From positions 351,269-415,268 of the forward strand of contig PXRT01000013.1 in NCBI GenBank assembly GCA_003020925.1: 64,000 nucleotides of DNA. The letters run 5' to 3'. The position numbers and the translations under genes were made by a program. Positions 51,698-59,105 of this stretch are shown here, piece after piece (positions within the stretch are counted from its first letter, which is position 1; each line of letters begins with the position of its first letter). The notes under the pieces were generated by a model. That model had not been told where the DNA came from. It was given only the letters and a program-made list of their open reading frames with translations, and made no database searches. Source of the DNA: Halobacteriales archaeon QS_6_64_34 (GTDB lineage Archaea > Halobacteriota > Halobacteria > Halobacteriales > Haloarculaceae).

Positions 51698-52136
51698 CCG
51701 CGGACTCAGCACGGTCGTCGAGAAGCTGCTCTCGCTCTCCATCGTGGTGTTGTACATCACGCTGTTGACGACAGTGCTGTACGGTGGCTCGGTCCCGACC
51801 TATCAGGGAGCGGTGGGGGCCGAGCTTGGCGAGCGCACGCTGGCGGAAGCCACCGCAGAGGTCGAGCGGACGGTCCCACCTCGGGGACGGGACGTCGCCG
51901 CGACGCGCCGGGTCGACCTTCCCGCGACCATCGACGGAACCGGCTACCGCATCCGGGCGAACGGGACCCACCTGCTGCTGGACCATCCCCACGACGAGGT
52001 CGGAGGCGCGGCGCGACCGGCCCTGCCCGGCCGGGTCAGCAGCGTTACGGGAGCGTGGGAAAGCGGGGCCGACACCGTCGTCACCGTCACCGGGTCGCGA
52101 GGAAATCTCACCGTCAGACTGGGGGAGCGTCGATGA
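51690..52136 (+). CDS. pilin-like protein of the pilus operon (DUF7266 type)
   Basis: 148 aa from GTG 51690, overlapping the previous gene by 8 bp. N-terminal MDSRGLSTVVEKLLSLSIVV: hydrophobic helix (about 7-28) after a short charged head, then ERTVPPRGRDVAATRRVDLP and a beta-rich domain ending SRGNLTVRLGERR. The family is recalled as DUF7266. The S-T-V-V-E at positions 7-11 resembles the Glu5-containing pilin N-terminus. Confidence 0.7.
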   Translation: MDSRGLSTVVEKLLSLSIVVLYITLLTTVLYGGSVPTYQGAVGAELGERTLAEATAEVERTVPPRGRDVAATRRVDLPATIDGTGYRIRANGTHLLLDHPHDEVGGAARPALPGRVSSVTGAWESGADTVVTVTGSRGNLTVRLGERR

Positions 52137-52813
52137 GACTGCCGAACTCGACCCGGCGGGCCCAGACGACGCTGCCCGCCGTCGCCGTGGCGCTGGTCCT
52201 GCTGACGCTGGTGACGGCGCTCGCGCTGGGGCTGGCCGACTCGACCATTGCGAGCGCCGAACGGACGCCCGACGAGCGCCGGGTCGCTGCGGCCACGGCC
52301 GAGCGGCTCGTCGCTGCGGACGGCCCCATCGCCGAGCGGGCGAACGTCCTGAACGGGTCACGAGTGGACGCCTTCGACGGGACGGCGCTCCGAAACGAGG
52401 TGCCAGCGACGGCGGGCTACGGCGTCGAGGTGACACTGGACGGCGACACCGTGGCGACGACCGGCGACGCGACACGCGGGACCACGATGCGCCGGCTCGT
52501 CCTCGTCGAGTGGACCGACAGACGGACCGTCGACCCCGGGAGCAGGCGGGTCACGCTGCCCCGGCGGGCCACGGGCGTGACCGTCACGTTCTCGCCGAGC
52601 GGGGCGCCTATCCGAACGATGCGGGTCAACGACCAGGTCCGCCTGCACAACGACACCGGGCTACAGGGCACCTACGCGGTCGACCTGACGCCATACAGGA
52701 CGACGCGTATCGAGTTCCAGACGCCGGATACAGTGACGGAGGGCGACGTAACGATAACCTACGAGACACCCCGAACCACCAAGCGGGCGCTTTCGGTGAC
52801 CGTCGATGCCTAG
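52133..52813 (+). CDS. pilin-like protein of the pilus operon (DUF7263-like)
   Basis: 226 aa from ATG 52133 (ATGA overlap with the previous stop). MRLPNSTRRAQTTLPAVAVA then LVLLTLVTALALGLAD forms the single transmembrane helix (about 12-36). The extracellular part has LHNDTGLQGTYAVDLTPYRT and TYETPRTTKRALSVTVD strands. Numbering DUF7263 is recalled. A minor pilin or tip-associated component is likely. Confidence 0.68.
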   Translation: MRLPNSTRRAQTTLPAVAVALVLLTLVTALALGLADSTIASAERTPDERRVAAATAERLVAADGPIAERANVLNGSRVDAFDGTALRNEVPATAGYGVEVTLDGDTVATTGDATRGTTMRRLVLVEWTDRRTVDPGSRRVTLPRRATGVTVTFSPSGAPIRTMRVNDQVRLHNDTGLQGTYAVDLTPYRTTRIEFQTPDTVTEGDVTITYETPRTTKRALSVTVDA

Positions 52814-53210
52814 GGCACAGCTCCCGCTGTCGCTGGTCGAGGTGGCACTGGGCGCGACGCTGATTCTGGGCGTCGCGCTGGGCTTTGCCCTGGCGACGCC
52901 GACACCGGACACGCGGGGGCCACAGCTGTCGGCCTACGCCGAGGACACGGCGACCATCCTGCAGACCGACCCGGCCAGGCACAACGGGACGACCCGGCTG
53001 GGTGAGGTCGTCACTAGCCAGCGGGCCTTCGACCGTGAGCGCGGGGCACTGGAACGGCGCGTCGAGCGCATCCTCCCGGCGAACGTCCTGTTCAACGTCC
53101 GGACACCCTACGGTTCGGTCGGAACGTCGGTGCCAAGGCGGACGACGACGGGGACGGCGACGGTGCCGACCGGCGACGGGACAGTCCGAATCGAGGTGTG
53201 GTACGCGTGA
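52806..53210 (+). CDS. pilin-like protein of the pilus operon (DUF7262-like)
   Basis: 134 aa from ATG 52806, overlapping the previous stop by 8 bp. MPRAQLPLSLVEVALGATLI then LGVALGFALATPTPD. QLPLSLVEVALG is the nearest to a class III pilin signal in the operon: L-S-L-V-E with Glu at about residue 12 before the helix. It has an extracellular Asp/Arg-rich segment and ends GTVRIEVWYA. DUF7262 is recalled, not checked. Confidence 0.65.
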   Translation: MPRAQLPLSLVEVALGATLILGVALGFALATPTPDTRGPQLSAYAEDTATILQTDPARHNGTTRLGEVVTSQRAFDRERGALERRVERILPANVLFNVRTPYGSVGTSVPRRTTTGTATVPTGDGTVRIEVWYA

Positions 53211-53728
53211 CGGGGCGCGGCCAGCTGGTCCTCGTCGCCGCAGTGTTGGTCGCCGTCGCGCTCGCACCGGTCGTGCTCGCCGCCCTCCAGCTGGGGTATC
53301 ACGACGACGTGCGCGCTGCCGGCGCCGTCGACGACCCGACGGCCGACACCGTGCGCGTCCTCGACCGCGCCGTGAGCCGAGAGAGCGAGTCGGTACCCCG
53401 GCGCTACTCGTGGACCGCCCGAAGCGCGGCGGTGACGGCGCTACGAGACGACCTCGGACCGGTCCGGTCGCGGCTCCGGACCGCCGAAATGGAACGGGGG
53501 ACCGTCACCGAGATAGCGTACAACGCGACGGCGGCCCGAGCCTGGCAGTCGACGAACTGCCCGAGCGGGCCGGGACGTGAGTTCGGCCCCTGTCTCACGG
53601 ACCGGGGCGTCGTCGTCCAGGAGCGCGTCGATAGAACGCACGTCCTGGCGGTCGGGTTCGACGTGACGACGACGACCGAGCGCGGCGAGACGGGGGTGAC
53701 GGTGGTCCTCACGGGCGTCGCTGGGTAA
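53207..53728 (+). CDS. pilin-like protein of the pilus operon (DUF7261-like)
   Basis: 173 aa from GTG 53207, overlapping the previous stop by 4 bp. MTGRGQLVLVAAVLVAVALA then PVVLAALQLGYHDDV gives an N-terminal helix. The soluble portion contains a CPSGPGREFGPCL loop with two cysteines (about 113-125) that could form a disulfide. It is the last gene of the operon; 138 bp follow before the convergent membrane protein. Confidence 0.65.
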   Translation: MTGRGQLVLVAAVLVAVALAPVVLAALQLGYHDDVRAAGAVDDPTADTVRVLDRAVSRESESVPRRYSWTARSAAVTALRDDLGPVRSRLRTAEMERGTVTEIAYNATAARAWQSTNCPSGPGREFGPCLTDRGVVVQERVDRTHVLAVGFDVTTTTERGETGVTVVLTGVAG

Positions 53729-53866
53729 CGGGCACTGGTACGGACCGTCTCGACGGCGTCCTCGACCGCTGGGTTGTCGAGTTCGCCCGGGTGGCCAAGC
53801 GACAGGTCGAACGGCCATGAAGACGAAGCCCAGTTCGGGTGACGGGGATACAGTTCCGGCGCCGGA

Positions 53867-54877
53867 CTACCGCTGTGACTCCCGGAGAATCAGCGGGCCG
53901 ATAGCCAGCGTCCGTTTGGCGACTGTCAGGATGCGAAGCAGATAGGCGACAAAGAGCAGGAAAGGCGTAAGCGTGAACGCGAACGCGGCCCCGACGACCA
54001 GGGTGAGGTTAGCGACGCCGACTGTCCGACCGGCGATAGTCACCGGGTCGACGGTGGCCATCGTGACGCTGGCAACGATGAGGGCGGGAACAGCGGTGTA
54101 CAGCGTCCGCTGTGAGAAGGTGATGAGCTCCCACTGGAAGTACAGCGTCTTGATGTGTTCGCGCGCGGGACCGAACATCGAGAGGGCCGTCTTCAGCTCC
54201 TGGAGTCGCTCTTGGTCGGTCTCGTCGAGGGCGGCGGCGTGGTCGGTACTGATGCGGTCGACCTGGTGGAGCTTCCAGCTGTAGTTGAAGTTCAGCGCGG
54301 CAGACAGCACGTCGAACGTGCCAAAGGACGCCCCATCCAGCTGTTCGGACACCTCTGTGGCGTTCTCGATGACGCTGTCGGTGAACTCCTCGGCCTCCGT
54401 CCGTACCTGTTCGTCGCTGTTGTCAAGCAGCCGGTCGCGGAGCGTACGGGTCCGCTCGGCCGTCAGGTCGACGATACTGCCCAGGAACGCCGAGGGGTCA
54501 GCGGGGGTCGTGCCGCCGATGAGTTCGTCGGTGAACGCCAGGAAGTCGAGCGTGTCACTCATCCGCTGGCGCTGGTCCCCCACCGGGCCGTCCTCCTGGG
54601 AGATGACGAGCTGGCCGATGGAGACGACGAGCGTCGACCCGGTGACGATGACGGTAATCATCGTGGAAAACAGCGTATCGATTACGTCGCCCGACCTGAC
54701 TGTCGTGGCGAACGTCGGCGCCAGGACCGTCACGGCGACGACGAACGCGACGAAGACGGTGAGGACGAGGACGGCCGTGAGGACGAGGCGGTCGAGTTCG
54801 AGCAGGATACGGAACCGAATCCCGGACGTGTCCGCTCGCCCGCGCATCGTGTTCTCCGTCCCGATGTCGTCGCTCAT
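53867..54877 (-). CDS. four-helix membrane protein, 336 aa
   Basis: Start at ATG 54877 (MSDDIGTENTMRGRADTSGI), overlapping the stop of the DUF4177-type gene (ATGA). Two N-terminal helices (about 30-55, LVLTAVLVLTVFVAFVVAVT, and 72-92) surround a short loop, a 140-residue helical region (about 110-240) lies on one side of the membrane and two C-terminal helices follow (about 255-275, 285-310). Haloarchaeal family unknown to me; the QDGPVGDQRQRMSDTLDFL-like segment is probably cytosolic. No catalytic motif. It likely forms one operon with the 68-aa protein. Confidence 0.7.
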   Translation of the reverse strand: MSDDIGTENTMRGRADTSGIRFRILLELDRLVLTAVLVLTVFVAFVVAVTVLAPTFATTVRSGDVIDTLFSTMITVIVTGSTLVVSIGQLVISQEDGPVGDQRQRMSDTLDFLAFTDELIGGTTPADPSAFLGSIVDLTAERTRTLRDRLLDNSDEQVRTEAEEFTDSVIENATEVSEQLDGASFGTFDVLSAALNFNYSWKLHQVDRISTDHAAALDETDQERLQELKTALSMFGPAREHIKTLYFQWELITFSQRTLYTAVPALIVASVTMATVDPVTIAGRTVGVANLTLVVGAAFAFTLTPFLLFVAYLLRILTVAKRTLAIGPLILRESQR

Positions 54878-55080
54878 GCCGACTGCGTCGCTGCCCGGGG
54901 TCGCTTGAACACGAGGAACTTCGTCCCGCCGCCCTCGTAGCTGATCGTCTCGACCAGCTCCCACCCCTCCGCCCCGAGTTCGTTGAGTCGAGGTTTCGGG
55001 TCCACTGCCTCCTTCCTGGTCGCGTCACGGTCGGGCCGGAGCGTCTCGTACTCCCATTCGGTGACGGAGCTATCTATCAT
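54874..55080 (-). CDS. DUF4177-family protein, 68 aa
   Basis: MIDSSVTEWEYETLRPDRDA with KPRLNELGAEGWELVETISY and EGGGTKFLVFKRPRAATQSA is the DUF4177 pattern (WEY start, LNxLGxEGWELV, FKR). Start ATG 55080; the upstream frame is intergenic. DUF4177 is small and of unknown function, often near membrane genes. It precedes the four-helix membrane protein with a four-base overlap, so they are translated together. Confidence 0.8.
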   Translation of the reverse strand: MIDSSVTEWEYETLRPDRDATRKEAVDPKPRLNELGAEGWELVETISYEGGGTKFLVFKRPRAATQSA

Positions 55081-55157
55081 ATATTCGATAATGCTCGGCC
55101 GCTGTAAAAGGACTGGTGCGTGCCAGACCACGTACACCTGTTTGAACCGAGTCACTA

Positions 55158-55237
55158 ATACTGCCGGCTATAAGTTCGTAAAGATATTCGCTACCCCGGG
55201 GTAGCGAATTCCTTCAGTTTGTTATAGCCGGCAGTAT
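55158..55237 (-). repeat. 80-bp palindromic element, second copy
   Basis: Ends ATACTGCCGGCTATAA and TTATAGCCGGCAGTAT are perfect inverted repeats, and the centre GCTACCCCGGGGTAGC is a perfect 16-bp palindrome, so nearly the whole element folds. In the minus orientation it is about 80 percent identical to 36737-36816 (both 80 bp, same ends). It lies in the divergent space between the DUF4177 gene and the HTH regulator gene at 55272. Confidence 0.78.
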
Positions 55238-55271
55238 AACAACCCTGGCTGCCAAACACCTGCCCAAAGCG

Positions 55272-56087
55272 ATGCAACCGGACCAGGCGGTGCACGACGA
55301 CGTGCAGTTTCTCACCGGGTCGCCCCACCGCCAGGCTGTGCTGTCCGCACTCTGTGACGAGCCCGCCCGTCCCCACGAGCTCTGTGCCGACATCGACGCC
55401 ACGCGGACGACGATTCAGCGCATCCTCGCCGGCTTTCGCGAGCGACAGTGGGTCGTCAAACACGACGGCGACTACCGGGCGACAGTGACCGGGAGAGGGG
55501 TCTATGAACAGTACGAGAGGCTCCGGGCGGAACTCGCGCGAGCCCGCCGCTTCGGGCCCCTGGCGACCCATCTGGGACCGGTCGCCGACGACCTGCCGGT
55601 GGCGGCACTCGAAAACGGCCGGCTCACGGTCAGCGAGGACGGGAGCCCGCTGGCCGCCCTCAGTCGGTTCACCGAGTGGCTGCAGGGAGTCGAGGGGAAT
55701 ATGCACGCCATCTCGCCCGTCGTGGCCCAGCCGTTCAACGAGATAGGCGCCGAACTGCTGAGCGAGGAGACCGGCATCGAGTTCGTCATCGACTCGGCGG
55801 TGCTGGAGCAGTCGAGAGCGAACTACGAGTCGGACTTACGGCTGGGCGCGAACCACGACCAGATGACGATATACGTCCACGAGTCACCGCTCGCTCTCGG
55901 GATTGCCTACGACGACGAACGCTGCTGTGTGGTCGCCTACGACGACGCCAACAACCTCAAGGCGATGCTCGAAGCCGGCGATGGGGAACTGTACGACTGG
56001 ACCGACGAGGTGTTCGAGCGACATCGCGAGCGGTCGGTCCCGCTGGCCCGGTTGCTTGAGGGCGAGAACGCGGCCGAGAACAGCTGA
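55272..56087 (+). CDS. HTH regulator with FilR1-like C-terminal domain
   Basis: The 271-aa protein has a winged helix-turn-helix (about residues 15-80; SPHRQAVLSALCDEPARPHE then DIDATRTTIQRILAGFRERQ) and a C-terminal domain (about 95-255) of the FilR1/DUF1724-type seen in archaeal regulators. The middle AISPVVAQPFNEIGAELLSE and IEFVIDSAVLEQSRANYESD are typical of that sensor domain. The ligand is unknown. It starts 35 bp after the palindromic element, so the element lies in its promoter region. Confidence 0.82.
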   Translation: MQPDQAVHDDVQFLTGSPHRQAVLSALCDEPARPHELCADIDATRTTIQRILAGFRERQWVVKHDGDYRATVTGRGVYEQYERLRAELARARRFGPLATHLGPVADDLPVAALENGRLTVSEDGSPLAALSRFTEWLQGVEGNMHAISPVVAQPFNEIGAELLSEETGIEFVIDSAVLEQSRANYESDLRLGANHDQMTIYVHESPLALGIAYDDERCCVVAYDDANNLKAMLEAGDGELYDWTDEVFERHRERSVPLARLLEGENAAENS

Positions 56088-56109
56088 TGCGGATATCGGG
56101 ACGAAAACG

Positions 56110-56137
56110 GGCAGCGCGTGGAGGGGAGAGCGCTGCC
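56110..56137. terminator. hairpin after the HTH regulator gene
   Basis: GGCAGCGC (56110-56117) and GCGCTGCC (56130-56137) form a perfect 8-bp stem with a 12-base loop, 23 bp after the regulator's stop. It could end the transcript, though no T-run follows. Confidence 0.35.
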
Positions 56138-56370
56138 AGCGGTGGCGGGCCGAAGCGTCGGTGTCGAGACCAGGGTGGGCTCCCCACTGAAGCCATCTGG
56201 CGGGGGCCCCCTATACTTATCCGCTGATAGATGTTACAGGAGCTGTAACAGCTGTCGGCCGTGTTTCGGTCGCCAGCGAGGGCCGGCCGTTTGCAGTACT
56301 ACCTCCCTACCCGCACTCGGCTCAGTCCCGCCGGCCGAAAACTAAGTACCCGGCCCCCGTCGGTTCGGGT
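56138..56370. other. 233-bp intergenic region
   Basis: Between the regulator and the small wHTH gene. Contains the inverted repeat GTTACAG-GAG-CTGTAAC near 56233-56249 and AT-rich CTATACTTATCC near 56210-56221 plus AAACTAAGTACC shortly before 56371; these are candidate operator/promoter parts for the next gene. No ORF is supported. Confidence 0.35.
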
Positions 56371-56604
56371 ATGTCACCGCCCGGGCGCGAAGTCCAGTAC
56401 ACGGAATCCGCCGTCATCGAGGTGTTCAAAAACCGGGACGACTACGCCGAGCCGATGACCGCCAAGGAAATCGCGGACCGGCTGGGCTGTTCGCGGCGAA
56501 CAGCGCTGAACAAGCTCCACGACCTCGAAACGGGAACGGATGTCACGAGCAAGAAAGTCGGCGGCCGCTCGCGGGTGTGGTGGATTCCGGTCCGGACCGA
56601 CTGA
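56371..56604 (+). CDS. small winged-helix regulator, 77 aa
   Basis: The product MSPPGREVQYTESAVIEVFK then PMTAKEIADRLGCSRRTALN and KVGGRSRVWWIPVRTD is a stand-alone wHTH: recognition helix SRRTALNKLHDL, and a KKVGGRSRVWW wing. This GxxxRVWW wing also ends the N-terminal HTH of the 11784-15230 sensor ([13 protein letters not shown]), a common haloarchaeal small regulator. Its target is not obvious; the inverted repeat about 130 bp upstream might be its own site. Confidence 0.82.
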   Translation: MSPPGREVQYTESAVIEVFKNRDDYAEPMTAKEIADRLGCSRRTALNKLHDLETGTDVTSKKVGGRSRVWWIPVRTD

Positions 56605-56666
56605 GCGACGCCGGCCCGGCGCTCCTTCGAAGTGCATTTGCAATGGCCCGTCCAGAGACGTACTAG

Positions 56667-58352
56667 ATGACCGGCTCGCACGTCGACGGCGGGGGTCGAG
56701 CGGGCATACGAGCGCGTCTGCCAGCGTCGCCCCTCGACGGCGACGACGCCCGCCCGCTCGCCTTGCCCCTCGTCGTCGGGCTGGCCGTCGTCGCCATCTA
56801 CCTCGCGACCAACGACTATCCGGCCTACGGCGCCGGCCTCTACATCGAGACGGCCGACGCTATCCGGACAGCGGGCTACGCGCTGCCCGCGACGGTCCCC
56901 CACTACGGGCCGGAGGGAGTCCCCCTCGCCTATCCGCCGCTCGTGTTCTACGTCCTGGCAGTGCTGCGGGACCTCGGGGCCGGGGCGTTCGCGACGTCGC
57001 TGTATCTCCCGCCCCTCGTCACCGTCGCCGCCGTCGTCCCGGCGTATCTACTCGGTCGAGACATGGTGGGCGACCGCCGGGCCGGGACCGCCACGGCGCT
57101 ACTGGTCGTCCTGAACCCCCAGGTCTTAGAGTGGCACGTCAGCGCCGGCGGCCTCGTCCGCGCGCCGGCTTTCGTCTTCGCGCTGTGGGGGAGCTACGCC
57201 GCCCTTCGAATCTTCCGTGAGGCCGAACGCGAGTGGGTCCTCCCGGGGTTGCTCTCGGTGGCGCTGGTCACACACATCCATCCGACCTACACCATCTTCG
57301 CCGTGGCCACCTATCTCCTCTTCTGGGCGGGCTATGACCGCTCGCCGGGCGGGCTGGTCCGTGGTGCCGTCGTCGGCTTCGGCGCGCTCGCGCTGGCGCT
57401 GCCGTGGCTGGCGACCGTCGTGGGCCACCACGGCATCGGGGTGTTCTCGGGCGCGGCGGGCACGCACGGCGGGCTCTTCGGCGTGGTCTACCGACTCCGC
57501 GAGTGGGGGCCGACCGGCGCCCTCGTCCCGATGGTGACCGCCGTCGGGTTGCTCGGGACGCGCCACCGGGTGGTCGGCGCCTGGACCGCCGCCGTCTGGC
57601 TCCTCTTTGCCCAGCCCCGATTTGCCTACGCGGTCGGCGCCATCGCGATGGTCGCCGCCGTCGTCGAACTCAGCGAGCGGGGGTACACCGGGCGGGTCGT
57701 GGCGCTGCCCTCGCGGGCGTTCGGCCGAGCGGGGGCCGAGCGAGTGGCCGGCGCTGTCGCTGGGCCGGGCGCACTCGCCCGCCTCACCGTCGCCGCTCTC
57801 GTCGTCCTCTCGCTGGTCGGCCTGGGCGGGCTCGGCTACGAGTTCGCGGGGTCGGACGGGACGACCCCGGAGTTCGTCGACGACGACGACACTGCGGCGA
57901 TGGCGTGGGCCACAGAAGAGACGGCCACGGGTGCGACGTTCGTCGTCTTCGGCGACGCCGCCGAGTGGTTCCCGGTCTACACCGACCGGACCATTCTCGT
58001 CTCCCCCTGGGGGGCCGAGTGGCGCGGACCCGACACCTACGGGAGACACCTCGATGCCTTCGTCAACGGCTCGAACTGCGAGAGCCGGCGCTGTGCCGAG
58101 ACCGCGATGGCGACGGTCGACGCCGACCCCGATTACGTCTACCTGCCAAAAGGCGAGTACACGGTTAGGGGAGCGTACGAGCAGGCCAACGGGACCCTCG
58201 TCGCCTCGTTCGCCGAGAGTCCGGGGTACGAGCGGGCCTTCGAGAACGACGGCGTGGTCATCTTCCGCACCGTCAGCGCCAGCGACCGTACAGGGACTGG
58301 AAGCGGCCGACTAGCGACGCCACGCGGTCCGAGGAGACCACCCAGACGCTAA
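56667..58352 (+). CDS. multi-pass membrane protein, GT-C glycosyltransferase-like
   Basis: The 561-aa protein has about 11 transmembrane helices in the first 400 residues and an extracellular C-terminal region. YIETADAIRTAGYALPATVP (about 55-74) and VPLAYPPLVFYVLAVLRDLG (about 82-101) resemble the first loops of lipid-linked-sugar GT-C enzymes (a DxD-like acidic site is ETAD). The final RTVSASDRTGTGSGRLATPR segment is likely disordered. It overlaps the convergent PAP2 gene by 80 bp. The acceptor is unknown. Confidence 0.65.
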   Translation: MTGSHVDGGGRAGIRARLPASPLDGDDARPLALPLVVGLAVVAIYLATNDYPAYGAGLYIETADAIRTAGYALPATVPHYGPEGVPLAYPPLVFYVLAVLRDLGAGAFATSLYLPPLVTVAAVVPAYLLGRDMVGDRRAGTATALLVVLNPQVLEWHVSAGGLVRAPAFVFALWGSYAALRIFREAEREWVLPGLLSVALVTHIHPTYTIFAVATYLLFWAGYDRSPGGLVRGAVVGFGALALALPWLATVVGHHGIGVFSGAAGTHGGLFGVVYRLREWGPTGALVPMVTAVGLLGTRHRVVGAWTAAVWLLFAQPRFAYAVGAIAMVAAVVELSERGYTGRVVALPSRAFGRAGAERVAGAVAGPGALARLTVAALVVLSLVGLGGLGYEFAGSDGTTPEFVDDDDTAAMAWATEETATGATFVVFGDAAEWFPVYTDRTILVSPWGAEWRGPDTYGRHLDAFVNGSNCESRRCAETAMATVDADPDYVYLPKGEYTVRGAYEQANGTLVASFAESPGYERAFENDGVVIFRTVSASDRTGTGSGRLATPRGPRRPPRR

Positions 58353-59103
58353 CGGCCGCGAGCACGGCCCCCGCGACCACGTCGGTCGCCCAGTGGATAC
58401 CCAGTATCATCGTCGAGAGGACGATGCTCACCGCGAGGAAGACGGCGACCGGCGTCCACTTGGGGAAGGTCTCGTGGTCCCGTATCGCAAGCAGGGCGAC
58501 CGTCACCGACAGCGAGGTGTGCAGCGACGGGAAGACGTTCGTGCTCGCGTTGACTTGGCTTGTCAGCAACTGGAATCGGGGGAGCATATCGAACAGGAGC
58601 GGCTCGACGAGTGTGGGCATGTAGTTGCGGGGCCCGTAGGCGATAAAGAGCAGATAACAGCTCATGCCGACGGTGTAGTTGATGGCGTAGGCGAACGCGG
58701 TGTGTCGCAGGTAGCGTCGCTCGGCTGCGAGCATCGCTGCGACCAGCGGGAAGACGAGCAGGAACGCGTAGCCGTAGACGTAGACGTAGCCGAAATACAG
58801 CGTCAGCCAGCCCGGGACGAGCGACTGTATCGTTGCGACGACGGCTCCCTCAAGCGAGTAGATGAACTCCGTGATGTTCGTGCCGATAATCCAGGAGATT
58901 TCGACGCCGATGTTGCGGACGAGGCTGTTTAGCAACAATACGCCAACGAGAAACCCGATAGGTTTGACGGCCATGCGCAGGCGCTCGGGCAGGTCGGTGG
59001 CGGCGGCCCGGAGCCGGTCCGGGCCGACGACGACCGACAGCGAGACCGACAGCATGAGCGAGAGCACCGCGATGACCTCGACGAAGACGGCGACTACCCC
59101 CAT
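58273..59103 (-). CDS. PAP2-superfamily membrane phosphatase/transferase
   Basis: The 276-aa membrane protein carries the PAP2 motifs FPSLHTSLSVTVALLAI (about 192-208) and LGIHWATDVVAGAVLAAVSV (about 236-255); YGPRNYMPTL precedes them, and the first KxxxxxRP-like motif is not typical. This fits the inositolphosphotransferase-type (Aur1/Ipt1) branch. Six or more helices. It may dephosphorylate isoprenoid diphosphates or transfer phospho-head-groups. Downstream on the same strand as the SBP gene (starts 3 bp after its stop), so co-transcribed. Convergent overlap with the GT-C-like gene. Confidence 0.8.
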   Translation of the reverse strand: MGVVAVFVEVIAVLSLMLSVSLSVVVGPDRLRAAATDLPERLRMAVKPIGFLVGVLLLNSLVRNIGVEISWIIGTNITEFIYSLEGAVVATIQSLVPGWLTLYFGYVYVYGYAFLLVFPLVAAMLAAERRYLRHTAFAYAINYTVGMSCYLLFIAYGPRNYMPTLVEPLLFDMLPRFQLLTSQVNASTNVFPSLHTSLSVTVALLAIRDHETFPKWTPVAVFLAVSIVLSTMILGIHWATDVVAGAVLAAVSVWVVSSDRVASLVGRFQSLYGRWR

Positions 59104-59105
59104 GG

